Below, one piece after another: positions 16,087 to 26,401 of a DNA stretch of 64,000 bases. The translations under genes and the position numbers were made by a program. The DNA lies in NCBI GenBank assembly GCA_021768185.1, contig JAETNP010000011.1, positions 1 through 64,000 on the forward strand. The letters are read 5' to 3'. Position 1 is the stretch's first letter. Each line of letters opens with the position of its first letter. Source of the stretch: Oscillospiraceae bacterium. Lineage in GTDB: Bacteria > Bacillota > Clostridia > Oscillospirales > Oscillospiraceae. A model generated the notes under the pieces. That model had not been told where the DNA came from. It searched no databases and saw only the letters and a list, made by a program, of their open reading frames with translations.

Positions 16087-17190
16087 ACCGTTGCTTTGGG
16101 CCACCCGTTTCACGTTGTCGTAATCCTCCCGGTTCATGGGAATCCATCGGGGACCCTCGCCCTCCCGCATTTGTTCCCGGTCATATTTCGGCAGGATCAT
16201 CTGCCGGAGGAACTCCCAGGCCGCCTCCTTATCCTGACAGGCGGAGGACATAGCCAGCTTGCGTATGGGATAGAAGCTGCTGCCCACACTGCCATCCGTA
16301 GTTGGGTAGCCCACAAAGGAGACCGGACCGCCATCGGCGATCAGAGCGGAGATCAGCTGTGTGTCCATCACACTGTAGATCGGATACGCCCACAGCATCT
16401 GTTTTCCGAGGCGCATTCGGTCCAGGAGTTCCCCGCTCAGTTCCTCCTCTGTATGCGGGACCTCGTCGGGGAACCCGTTGACAAACTGCAGCGCCTCCCG
16501 GAAATCCTCACAGTCAAAGGAGCATTGACCGTTCTCCCAGTCCACGTAGCTGTCCAGGCTCATGCTCATTATATAGACGAAAGCATCCAGTTTTCGGTAG
16601 TGGTATGGCAGGATCGTGGAGTCCTCCGGCATGGAGGCAAAGGCCTCGCGAAGCTCCGCCAGGGTCCAGCTCATCCGGTTCCCCACGATGCTCTCCGCCC
16701 CTGTCAACGTGTTGATATAGACTTCGTCAAAAAGAACGTAGAGCCCGCCGTCTACCTCGGCGGCTTTCAGCGGCGCTTCCAGAACGCCCTCCCGGCCCAA
16801 GTCCGGGTCGTTTTCGATGTAGGGCCACAGGTCCTCCAGATAACCCTTCCGCGCCAGCACCTGATAGGGCAGCAGGCAGAAGGAGGAGTAGCCGCGCCCC
16901 AGGTCGATGATATCGGGGATCTTTCCCGCCGCCATCTCGGCCATGAGCCGCTCTTGTCCGCTGACGCCGTCCTCGTCGAGGTAATCCCTGACCTCGATCT
17001 GCACGTCGGCGTGCGTACTGTTGAAGAGGTTCACCGCCGCCCGGTCCACGTTGTTTTTGGTCAGATTCGCGTAGATCAAGGTGGTAACAGCAACATCCTG
17101 ACCGCCTGCGGGAGCGCAGGCGGTCAGGATACAAACCGCAAATATGCTCAAAAGCAATATTGGGATGCACCGCTTGAGGTTCGATTCCAT
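16063..17190 (-). CDS. Solute-binding lipoprotein, paralogue 2 (short form)
   Basis: 375 residues from MESNLKRC with lipobox ILTAC (Cys25). Shares GYLEDLWPYIENDPDLGR, IPDIIDLGRG and SYVDWENGQCSFDC with its neighbours. It is about 80 residues shorter than paralogues 1, 4 and 5: after NREDYDNVKR it jumps straight to the tail SNGLYVNENR, so the helical FAG-x-LDETVALIQNR segment is missing while the extreme C-terminus is kept. Own promoter at 17244-17272. Confidence 0.86.
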   Translation of the reverse strand: MESNLKRCIPILLLSIFAVCILTACAPAGGQDVAVTTLIYANLTKNNVDRAAVNLFNSTHADVQIEVRDYLDEDGVSGQERLMAEMAAGKIPDIIDLGRGYSSFCLLPYQVLARKGYLEDLWPYIENDPDLGREGVLEAPLKAAEVDGGLYVLFDEVYINTLTGAESIVGNRMSWTLAELREAFASMPEDSTILPYHYRKLDAFVYIMSMSLDSYVDWENGQCSFDCEDFREALQFVNGFPDEVPHTEEELSGELLDRMRLGKQMLWAYPIYSVMDTQLISALIADGGPVSFVGYPTTDGSVGSSFYPIRKLAMSSACQDKEAAWEFLRQMILPKYDREQMREGEGPRWIPMNREDYDNVKRVAQSNGLYVNENR

Positions 17191-17312
17191 GGGAAGGTTC
17201 TCCTTTTGCTTCATCTGTATTCCCCGTTGACACGGGTATGGTCATAATAGCACAGCCGCCCGCAGAAGGCAACTGCGGACGGCGGCGTTTACCGGTTCTC
17301 GTTCACGTACAG
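17135..17312 (-). repeat. 178-bp array repeat, copy B
   Basis: Spans the C-terminal codons of paralogue 3 (LYVNENR), the intergenic hairpin and promoter, and the signal peptide of paralogue 2. Almost identical to copy A. Confidence 0.85.
17244..17282 (-). promoter_or_regulatory. Overlapping hairpin and promoter, paralogue 2
   Basis: TTGCCT (17267-17272), 17 bases, TATTAT (17244-17249), with the -35 in a hairpin loop as in copy A. Confidence 0.7.
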
Positions 17313-18413
17313 CGCTTTCTTTTTCAGGTTGTAATCCGTTAGATTGACAGGAATATTGGAGTCAAAGAAATATGCGGCCGCTGTTTCCTCGCTGTCATAT
17401 TCCGGCAGAAAACTCTGGCGGATAAACTCCCAGGCAGCATCCTTGATTTTGCAGCTTGCGGACATGGTCAGCTTAATTTCCGGCAGCGAAAACGCGCTGC
17501 CCGTGCCGCCATCCCCTACGGGGAACCCCACAAATGACGCGCCGTCCCAGCTGAAATCATATCTCTGTACATCAGCCGGACCGGAAAGGAATACCTCGCT
17601 CAGCATTTGCAGCCCCTGCTCCTGTCTCTGGATGTGCTCCTCGTTGACACGTTTTACCGCTGCGGCATCAGACCAGTCGATGCCGGACTGTTCCGGAAAG
17701 CTGGCGATAAATTCCATAGCGGACCGGAAGTCCGCGCAGTCGAACCTGCATTGGCCGGTTTCCCAATCTACATACTCGTCGAGGCACATAGCCAGCATGT
17801 AATAGAGCAGGTCGCTTCTGGTCATGAAAAAATCCATGACCGTTGCATCCTCCGGCATGGCGGCGAACGCCTCCCGCACGTCCTCCAGCGTCCAGCCGGT
17901 CCGGTCCCCCACGACGTTTCTCGACCCCACAAGGGTGTAGATCAATACGGAATCAAAAGCGGTGTACAGGCCGCCGTTCACCTCTGCCGCCCTCAGCGGC
18001 GCTTCCAGCAGTCTCTCCCGTCCCAGCGCCGGATCTTTTTCGATATAGGGCCATAAGTCCTCCAGATACCCCCTCCGCGCCAGCTGCTGCAGAGGCAGTC
18101 CGCCGTTTCCAAGATCAATCATATCCGGCCCCTTCCCGGCGATGATCTCCGCTACCAGCCGCTCCCGGTTCTGGGCGGCGGTCTGGTAATCCTCGCCGTA
18201 GCAGTCCTGGAGCTCGATTTGTACATCCGGGTGGTCCGCGTTGAACCGGCTGACCTGATTCTGGAGTACTTTTTTCTGTTGGTCTGTTGCAGTAAAGCTG
18301 GCCAGCGTCAGGGTGACGGGGCCCTGATCGTCCCTTCCGCCGCCGCAGGCGATGCAGGATATGGTTAAAAGGACGGCCATAAATACAAGCAGCGGTTTTA
18401 TAAATATTTTCAC
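17289..18413 (-). CDS. Solute-binding lipoprotein, paralogue 3 (short form)
   Basis: 374 residues. Its signal peptide (MKIFIKPLLVFMAVLLTISC) differs from the others; lipidation could be at Cys20 or Cys23. Body motifs GPDMIDLGNGG, GYLEDLWPYIEKDPALGR and YVDWETGQCRFDC place it in the same family. Like paralogue 2 it lacks the C-terminal helical segment and ends NLKKKALYVNENR. It lies 58 bases after paralogue 4, with a hairpin between, and no promoter of the array type, so it may be read through from paralogue 4. Confidence 0.85.
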   Translation of the reverse strand: MKIFIKPLLVFMAVLLTISCIACGGGRDDQGPVTLTLASFTATDQQKKVLQNQVSRFNADHPDVQIELQDCYGEDYQTAAQNRERLVAEIIAGKGPDMIDLGNGGLPLQQLARRGYLEDLWPYIEKDPALGRERLLEAPLRAAEVNGGLYTAFDSVLIYTLVGSRNVVGDRTGWTLEDVREAFAAMPEDATVMDFFMTRSDLLYYMLAMCLDEYVDWETGQCRFDCADFRSAMEFIASFPEQSGIDWSDAAAVKRVNEEHIQRQEQGLQMLSEVFLSGPADVQRYDFSWDGASFVGFPVGDGGTGSAFSLPEIKLTMSASCKIKDAAWEFIRQSFLPEYDSEETAAAYFFDSNIPVNLTDYNLKKKALYVNENR

Positions 18414-18433
18414 AATGATCCCTCCAACAGCAG

Positions 18434-18473
18434 GACGTTGAATTCTTTCCTCGACAGGAAAAGGTCCAACGTC
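18434..18473 (-). terminator. Hairpin between paralogues 4 and 3
   Basis: GACGTTG (18434-18440) pairs with CAACGTC (18467-18473), with an inner CTTTCCT/AGGAAAAG stem. It overlaps the stop codon of paralogue 4. No T-run, so processing or partial termination is more likely than full termination. Confidence 0.4.
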
Positions 18474-19806
18474 ACCGGCGCTCGTTCACGTACAGCGTCG
18501 TCCGACTCTGTATAAGCTCCACCGTCTCATCCAGCGACTTGTCCCCGGCAAAATAAGGTGCGCAGGACTCATAGATGAACGTCCGCATCTCATGATCGCC
18601 TATATCGAATTTGTCGATACGGTGATAGAGATCCTCAAACCGCGCAAGATCCTCCTGGGAGATCGGATACAGATCAATCTCCTCACCGACGCCATTGTAC
18701 GACTTATAGCTGACACCTGGGCTGACGCTCAGATCCATCAACAGCTCAAAGTCGGCGCGGTTGATCGGGAACCCGTAAAAAGCACCGCCCTCCAGCCTCT
18801 TTGTCAACATGCTCCGGGTATAATGGGGCAGAAAGCTGCTTCGTACATACGCCCACGCCGCCTCTTTGTTCCGGCAGACTGAGGAGATCGCCACCGTATG
18901 GAAGGACTCAAAGCTGCTGCCTACGCTTCCGTCTCCCACCGGATAGCCCACAAAAGCGGTCCTCCCGCCGAACAGACTGTCCAGCATAGGAATATCGCTA
19001 AGCGCACTGAAGCCGTTCATCCAAAGCATCTGCCGCCCCGACAGCCGCCGCTCCCGCAATTCGGCGATGCCGCCGTTCTCCGGGGTCCAGTCAACTTCAT
19101 CGGGAAAGCTGTTGACAAACGCCAGCGTTTCCCGGAAGCCCTCGCTGTCAAAGGAGCACGTTCCCGTCTCCCAGTCCACGTAGCTGTCCAGGATCATTGT
19201 ACACATCATATCGAACATCATGCGCTTGTCCGCGTAATAGTCTGTGATCGTAGAGTCCTCCGGCATGGAGGCAAACGCTTCCTGGAGATCCTTTACGGTC
19301 CAGCTGTACCGGCTGCCCACCAGCCGCTCCGGTCCGATCAGGGTATTGATCAGCACAGAGGGGAAGGCCATATACAATCCTCCGTTGATCTCCGCCGCCC
19401 GCAGCGGACCTTCCATCACAGCGCCGCGCCCCAGCTCCGGGTCGCCCTCGATATAGGGCCACAGGTCCTCCAGATAGCCTTTTTGCGCAAGCTGTTGGTA
19501 GGGCATCTGCTGGAGCTCGATGATATCCGGGATCTTCCCGGCCAGGATCTCCGTGGTCAGCCGGTCCAGCCCGCCCTCGCCGGAGTAATCCCTGACCTCG
19601 ATCTGCACGTCCGTATGCGTGCTGTTGAACTCGTCCACCGCTTCCCGGTACATCGCCTCTTCGCGCAAAGCGGCGTAAACCAGCACGTTTTCATCCCAGT
19701 CAAAGGTCCCGGTCACGCCGCCCGCGTCCTTGCAGGCGGCGAGGAGGCAGACCGCAAATATGCTCAAAAGCAATATTGGGATGCGCCGTTTGAGGTTCGA
19801 TTCCAT
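18472..19806 (-). CDS. Solute-binding lipoprotein, paralogue 4
   Basis: 444 residues from MESNLKRRIP with lipobox LLAAC (Cys25); AAGGAGAA precedes this ATG. Shares IPDIIELQQMP, GYLEDLWPYIEGDPELGR and SYVDWETGTCSFDS, and keeps the C-terminal FAGDKSLDETVELIQSRTTLYVNERR. Promoter of the array type at 19860-19888. Confidence 0.87.
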   Translation of the reverse strand: MESNLKRRIPILLLSIFAVCLLAACKDAGGVTGTFDWDENVLVYAALREEAMYREAVDEFNSTHTDVQIEVRDYSGEGGLDRLTTEILAGKIPDIIELQQMPYQQLAQKGYLEDLWPYIEGDPELGRGAVMEGPLRAAEINGGLYMAFPSVLINTLIGPERLVGSRYSWTVKDLQEAFASMPEDSTITDYYADKRMMFDMMCTMILDSYVDWETGTCSFDSEGFRETLAFVNSFPDEVDWTPENGGIAELRERRLSGRQMLWMNGFSALSDIPMLDSLFGGRTAFVGYPVGDGSVGSSFESFHTVAISSVCRNKEAAWAYVRSSFLPHYTRSMLTKRLEGGAFYGFPINRADFELLMDLSVSPGVSYKSYNGVGEEIDLYPISQEDLARFEDLYHRIDKFDIGDHEMRTFIYESCAPYFAGDKSLDETVELIQSRTTLYVNERR

Positions 19807-19928
19807 GGGAAAGTTCTCCTTATACTTCATCTGTATTCCCCGTTGACACGGGCATGGCCATGATAGCATATCACCCCGCAGAAAGCAACTGCAGACGGCG
19901 GCGTTTACCGGCTCTCGTTCACGTACAG
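19751..19928 (-). repeat. 178-bp array repeat, copy C
   Basis: Same length and layout as copies A and B but more diverged. Spans the C-terminal codons of paralogue 5 and the signal-peptide codons of paralogue 4. Confidence 0.8.
19860..19888 (-). promoter_or_regulatory. Promoter of paralogue 4
   Basis: TTGCTT (19883-19888), 17 bases, TATCAT (19860-19865), in the position equivalent to copies A and B but with weaker boxes and a weaker hairpin. Confidence 0.6.
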
Positions 19929-21248
19929 CCCCACCCGGTTCTGGATCAGCGCCACCGTCTCGTCCAGGGCCTTATCCCCGGCAAAGTAGGGCTCCAAACT
20001 CTCCTGAACGATATCGAAGACCGCCTTGTCGCACAGCTCTATTTTGCTGATGCTGTTCAGCAGATCCTTATAGCGCTGCTCCTCTTCTTTTGTCGCGTTG
20101 CGTATCGTATATTCGTATCCGGAAGCATCGCCAATGGTCGTGGATACACGGCATTTTTTCGATAATTCGTAATCGCTGCGGTTGATGGGGATGGGACCCA
20201 TGGATCCGCTCTTCCCCTTCGGTAGGAACGTCTGGCGCAGGAAATCCCAGGCCGCTTCTTTGTTCCGGCAGGTGGAGGACATCGCCAGACTGCGCCCTGA
20301 AATATAAAAACTGCTGCCAACGCTGCCGTCCTCCACCGGGTATCCAGCAAAGGACGCCTTGCCGCCGAATATGCTGTCTAAGTACTGAATATCCTCAAGT
20401 CTGCCGATCATCGTCTGTTCAAGCATCTGATGTCCGCTGTGCAGCCGATCCGACAGCTCTTTGTTTACTGCCAGCAGCGCATGATAGTCCGCCGGATCCA
20501 CCTCATCAAGAGGCGACTTCTCCGGGAAGCCCTTGACAAACTCCGCGAGCGAGCGAAAACCTTCGCTGTCAAAAGAGCACTGGCCGGTCTCCCAGTCCAC
20601 ATACTTGTCCAGATTCATGCAGGCGATATAGATGAAAGCATCTTGCCTGTCGTATGCGCAATTCAAAATGGTGGAATCCGGGGGCATGGAGGCAAATGCT
20701 TCCCGGAGCTCCTCCAGCGTCCAGCTGGTCCGGTCTCCCACAATGCTCTCCGCGCCCACCAGCGTATTGATCATAACAGAAGGAAAAGCGATATAAAGGC
20801 ACCCATCCACCTCGGCGGCTTTCAGCGGCGGCTCCAGAAGTGCTTCCTGGCCCAGCTCCGGGTCGTTCTCGATATAGGGCCACAGGTCCTCCAGATAGCC
20901 CGCCCGCGCCATCCGCTGGTAGGGCATGAGCGTAGTAGAGGCGTCTTTATTGAAGCCCATATCAATAATATCCGGCCCTTTGCCGGCTATGATCTCCGCA
21001 AGCAGCCTGGTTTTGTCTCCATTGCCCTCCGCGTCCAGGTAGTCCCGGACCTCGATCTGCACATCCTCATGGGTTCGGTTAAATTCATCAATCGCCTCCC
21101 GGTCGGGGCCTGATTCCCGCAGATTGGCATAAATCAGGATGCTCCCTGACAGATTTTTCTCCTGACCGCCTGCGAAACAGGCGGTCAGGAGGAAAATTGC
21201 TGTCAGGGAAAGCAGTACGATAGCTCGGCACCTTTTCACACTGTTCAT
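19905..21248 (-). CDS. Solute-binding lipoprotein, paralogue 5
   Basis: 447 residues from MNSVKRCRAIV with lipobox LLTAC (Cys24); GGGAG lies 8 bases before this ATG. Shares GPDIIDMGFN, GYLEDLWPYIENDPELGQ and YVDWETGQCSFDSEGFRS, and keeps FAGDKALDETVALIQNRVGLYVNESR. It follows the 111-residue secreted protein by 39 bases, with no terminator and no array-type promoter between. It is therefore probably cotranscribed from the regulated promoter at 21720-21764, tying the array to the TPR regulator. Confidence 0.87.
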   Translation of the reverse strand: MNSVKRCRAIVLLSLTAIFLLTACFAGGQEKNLSGSILIYANLRESGPDREAIDEFNRTHEDVQIEVRDYLDAEGNGDKTRLLAEIIAGKGPDIIDMGFNKDASTTLMPYQRMARAGYLEDLWPYIENDPELGQEALLEPPLKAAEVDGCLYIAFPSVMINTLVGAESIVGDRTSWTLEELREAFASMPPDSTILNCAYDRQDAFIYIACMNLDKYVDWETGQCSFDSEGFRSLAEFVKGFPEKSPLDEVDPADYHALLAVNKELSDRLHSGHQMLEQTMIGRLEDIQYLDSIFGGKASFAGYPVEDGSVGSSFYISGRSLAMSSTCRNKEAAWDFLRQTFLPKGKSGSMGPIPINRSDYELSKKCRVSTTIGDASGYEYTIRNATKEEEQRYKDLLNSISKIELCDKAVFDIVQESLEPYFAGDKALDETVALIQNRVGLYVNESR

Positions 21249-21287
21249 TCCTTTTACTCCCTTTAATCCGGCATTATGCGCCACGGA

Positions 21288-21623
21288 CTATTTATGCATG
21301 CATACACCCGGGAAATCGTATCCATAGAAGTTAAGTTCTGCACGGTAGGAGCAGCTGTCACAGTACTCAATATCAGCCAGATAGGGTACCCTATGCATAT
21401 GGCGATAGCTGCATTTATCGCAGGTAGTTTCCCAGTCAAGGTACCTTGTCACTGTGCGAAAAGTAACCGTACCAGAGCAGTTGGGCTCCGTGCATGGGCG
21501 CACCGCTGCCAGCGGCATGATCCCCTCATCGCCGTCCCCGTGGGCCATGGCGGGCATCGCCATGCAGCTGAAGGCCATCATCAGGGCCAGCACCAGTGCC
21601 AGCAGCTTCTTCGTTCTCTTCAT
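21288..21623 (-). CDS. Secreted small Cys-rich protein
   Basis: 111 residues. Clear signal peptide (MKRTKKLLALVLALMMAFS to about AMA at 26) without lipobox. The mature part has paired cysteines CTEPNCSG, CDKCSYRH and CDSCSYRA, a zinc-ribbon-like spacing, and ends GVCMHK. No family recognised. Strong GGAGG site. Divergent from the TPR regulator, and its promoter has the same layout as that of the exported 62-residue peptide. It may be a signal carrier, a surface protein or an effector. Confidence 0.8.
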   Translation of the reverse strand: MKRTKKLLALVLALMMAFSCMAMPAMAHGDGDEGIMPLAAVRPCTEPNCSGTVTFRTVTRYLDWETTCDKCSYRHMHRVPYLADIEYCDSCSYRAELNFYGYDFPGVCMHK

Positions 21624-21719
21624 ATTCGTTTCCTCCCGTAAGTTTAAGTAGAATTTCCACCCGCCAAAGGCGGATGCGTCTGTTTCCTAAAGGCTTCCGC
21701 AGTTCCTTTTGGTATTTAC

Positions 21720-21764
21720 AGCATACCACCATCCGCTTTTTATGTACATATCGGCTCGTGTTAT
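21720..21764 (-). promoter_or_regulatory. Operator-linked promoter of the secreted Cys-rich protein
   Basis: Minus-strand ATAACACGAGCCGATA (21749-21764) abuts a weak -35 TGTACA (21743-21748), then 17 bases and -10 TATGCT (21720-21725). The peptide gene promoter at 23024-23068 has the same motif at exactly the same distance from its -10. A weak -35 with an adjoining operator is the pattern of activator-dependent promoters. Confidence 0.65.
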
Positions 21765-21822
21765 CAGAAAATAACACAGAACGACAGAACGGTATTGACA
21801 CCCCTCGAAAAATCCGTATACT
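21758..21822 (+). promoter_or_regulatory. Palindromic operator and promoter of the TPR regulator
   Basis: Inverted repeat GTGTTAT-N6-ATAACAC (21758-21777). Its right half belongs to ATAACACAGAACGACA (21771-21786), which matches the peptide-gene motif at 14 of 16 positions. The -35 TTGACA (21795-21800), a 16-base spacer and -10 TATACT (21817-21822) follow. Two back-to-back sites could serve the divergent gene and autoregulation. Confidence 0.65.
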
Positions 21823-21855
21823 AAATCATAATCAATCCATTCAACGGAGGACGCT

Positions 21856-22803
21856 ATGGAACAGGTTTTTCTGGGAGAATACGTCCGGCAGCGGCGGGAG
21901 GACCTGGGGCTGACCCAGGCGCAGCTGTGCGAGGGCATCTGTGAACCTATAACAATATCCCGTCTGGAAAACGGCAAGCAGGTCCCCTCCTATACCCGCA
22001 TCAAAGCTCTGCTCCAGCGGCTGGGCCTGCCGGGCAGCCGGTATTTTGCGCTGTTGAGCAGGAACGAGGAAAATATAGAGCTCCTGCAGAAGGAACTCCG
22101 GTCAGACGTTATCTGTTTTGAACGGGCCACAGCGGAAGAACGGCCCCACATTCGCGAACAAGCCCTGGCAAAGCTGGAAGAATTGGAGCAGCTCGCAGAG
22201 CCGGATGATCGTATCATCCAGCAGTACATATTGAGCACAAGGGTTTCTCTGGGCAAACCGGACGGGTCATATGACTTTAAGGAGCGGCTGGATATGCTGA
22301 CGGATGCCATCCGGCTGACGGTTCCGCACTTTGACCTGGACGAAATCAATCTGGGCCGGTACAGCATGGCAGAATCAACCATTATTAACCAAATCGCAAA
22401 GACTTACGCGGAAGCTGGGCAAAAAAGAAAAGCAATTGACATTTACCGTCAATTGCTTAAGTATGTAGAAAAAAACGATCAGGAACTGCCTAAGTATGCA
22501 GGACATTTCTGTCTGATTGCTCACAACTACGCCATAGACTTAACATTGGAAAAGCGCTTAGATGAAGCTGTTGAGATTGCAACGCGGGGACAGCAAATCA
22601 GTGTAAAATACGGCGATTATCAGTTTTTGCCCGGATTTCTGGCGATTTTAGCGGAATGCTGCTATTTTATGGATAAACGGGCACAAAGCGCCAGACTGTA
22701 CATGCAGGCCTGCTGTCTCTACGATGCTATCGGTGATAAACATAATTTTTGTATTATTCAACAGGAGATGAAAGAGCGTCTGGGTCTGGAAATTCCATAC
22801 TAA
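21856..22803 (+). CDS. HTH-TPR regulator of PlcR/Rgg (RRNPP-like) type
   Basis: 315 residues. N-terminal Xre-type HTH (about 5-60: YVRQRREDLGLTQAQLCEGI, then TISRLENGK), followed by an all-helical C-terminal region of TPR-like repeats (IINQIAKTYAEAGQKRKAI, HNYAIDLTLEKRLDEAVEIA). This layout fits peptide-sensing cytoplasmic regulators that bind re-imported short peptides. CGGAGG precedes ATG 21856. Its 3' end overlaps by four bases the convergent gene for an exported 62-residue peptide, and its divergent neighbour is another secreted protein. Whether it senses a peptide is inferred. Confidence 0.82.
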   Translation: MEQVFLGEYVRQRREDLGLTQAQLCEGICEPITISRLENGKQVPSYTRIKALLQRLGLPGSRYFALLSRNEENIELLQKELRSDVICFERATAEERPHIREQALAKLEELEQLAEPDDRIIQQYILSTRVSLGKPDGSYDFKERLDMLTDAIRLTVPHFDLDEINLGRYSMAESTIINQIAKTYAEAGQKRKAIDIYRQLLKYVEKNDQELPKYAGHFCLIAHNYAIDLTLEKRLDEAVEIATRGQQISVKYGDYQFLPGFLAILAECCYFMDKRAQSARLYMQACCLYDAIGDKHNFCIIQQEMKERLGLEIPY

Positions 22804-22988
22804 AAATGGTTTGTCTCTCCCCGGTCCGGCACCTCCTCCGACAGCGGCATCATCGGTTCTTCTGGTTCTACCGCTTCCACGACAGCAGGCGGCTCCACAT
22901 CCTCCGGAATATCGGCTGCATGGGCCTGTACCGGCAGCAGCGAAATACACAGCAGCAGGGAGAGCAGCCAGGAAGTCAGTTTTTTCAT
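22800..22988 (-). CDS. Exported 62-residue peptide, candidate signal precursor
   Basis: Signal peptide MKKLTSWLLSLLLCISLLPV with likely cleavage after AHA (about residue 24), then an acidic Pro/Glu/Val-rich tail ending SEEVPDRGETNHF. A weak GAGGA-type ribosome site lies upstream. Convergent with the TPR regulator gene and overlapping its stop. Promoter at 23024-23068 shares the operator with the regulator and the Cys-rich protein. Small exported peptides next to RRNPP regulators are the usual precursors of signalling peptides; the C-terminal residues would be the natural candidates. Not a recognised family. Confidence 0.7.
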   Translation of the reverse strand: MKKLTSWLLSLLLCISLLPVQAHAADIPEDVEPPAVVEAVEPEEPMMPLSEEVPDRGETNHF

Positions 22989-23023
22989 TGCAAGAGGACC
23001 ATCCTTTCTTTTTGTGTGAATAC

Positions 23024-23068
23024 AGTATACGCCTTTTGTGCATAGAGGGAAATATCGTCCTGTGTTAT
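23024..23068 (-). promoter_or_regulatory. Operator-linked promoter of the exported peptide
   Basis: Minus-strand ATAACACAGGACGATA (23053-23068), weak -35 TTTCCC (23047-23052), 17 bases, -10 TATACT (23024-23029). Motif-to-minus-10 distance equals that at 21720-21764. Confidence 0.65.
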
Positions 23069-23089
23069 TTTCCTCTAACGTATAACGAT

Positions 23090-23114
23090 GGGCCGGGGCA
23101 TAACGCCCCGGCCC
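23090..23114 (-). terminator. GC-rich hairpin after the 48-residue ORF
   Basis: GGGCCGGGGC (23090-23099) pairs with GCCCCGGCCC (23105-23114). No T-run on the minus strand, so it may be a weak terminator, but it separates the small ORF from the peptide promoter. Confidence 0.5.
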
Positions 23115-23140
23115 GCTCCGTTTATCTTGCCAGCACCTTT

Positions 23141-23287
23141 TTACTGCTCCGCACCGGTGATATAGGCGACGATCAGAGCTTCCAGCTCAGCCGCCGTATA
23201 TGTTTTGTCCGGCTGTTTTTTGATGATCTGGATCAAATCGAACATTGCGGCCTTCTGGATAATGGCAATTTCCTTTTCATTCGGCAT
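23141..23287 (-). CDS. 48-residue small protein
   Basis: MPNEKEIAIIQKAAMFDLIQ continues to a stop after YITGAEQ. An optimal AAAGGAGG site lies 8 bases upstream and a good promoter at 23320-23348. Predicted helical and acidic, with no signal peptide; no family recognised. Strong expression signals support a real gene. Its position next to the peptide module may be meaningful. Confidence 0.7.
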   Translation of the reverse strand: MPNEKEIAIIQKAAMFDLIQIIKKQPDKTYTAAELEALIVAYITGAEQ

Positions 23288-23319
23288 TGCAACAGCCTCC
23301 TTTTATGATTGATGCTTGT

Positions 23320-23348
23320 ATTATAGCACATCTACCGAAAAACGTAAA
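23320..23348 (-). promoter_or_regulatory. Promoter of the 48-residue ORF
   Basis: Minus-strand TTTACG (23343-23348), 17 bases, TATAAT (23320-23325). Confidence 0.7.
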
Positions 23349-23458
23349 GAGCGGAATAACGCCCGGCCTGCCATTCTCCAATTAAAAACTTGCTTGCGTT
23401 ACCGGGCAGAAATTAAGGAATAGCAACGGCTTTAGGCTCGAACTTAAAGCTCTTTTTG

Positions 23459-23483
23459 ATACTTTTTCTCTCGAGAAAAAGTA

Positions 23484-23484
<1 letters not shown>
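23459..23484 (-). terminator. Hairpin abutting the uvrA stop
   Basis: ATACTTTTTCTC (23459-23470) pairs perfectly with GAGAAAAAGTAT (23473-23484) and touches the uvrA stop codon. The stem resembles the GTACTTTTTGT/ACAAAAAGTAC hairpins of the dispersed element, so it may be a remnant of that family used as a terminator. Confidence 0.6.
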
Positions 23485-26315
<2,831 letters not shown>

Positions 26316-26401
26316 GGGTATTGTCTCCTGTTGCGTCAAAATAGCCGGCCGCTTGTCTGGTATAAGAATAAACGAACAAATTTTCTATGTCAAGCCCTAT
26401 T

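Noticed and set aside
21288-21623. YLDWETTC in the secreted Cys protein resembles YVDWETGTC of the solute-binding paralogues
   Set aside because: The match is only a few residues, with unlike surroundings and different cysteine spacing, so I treat it as chance.
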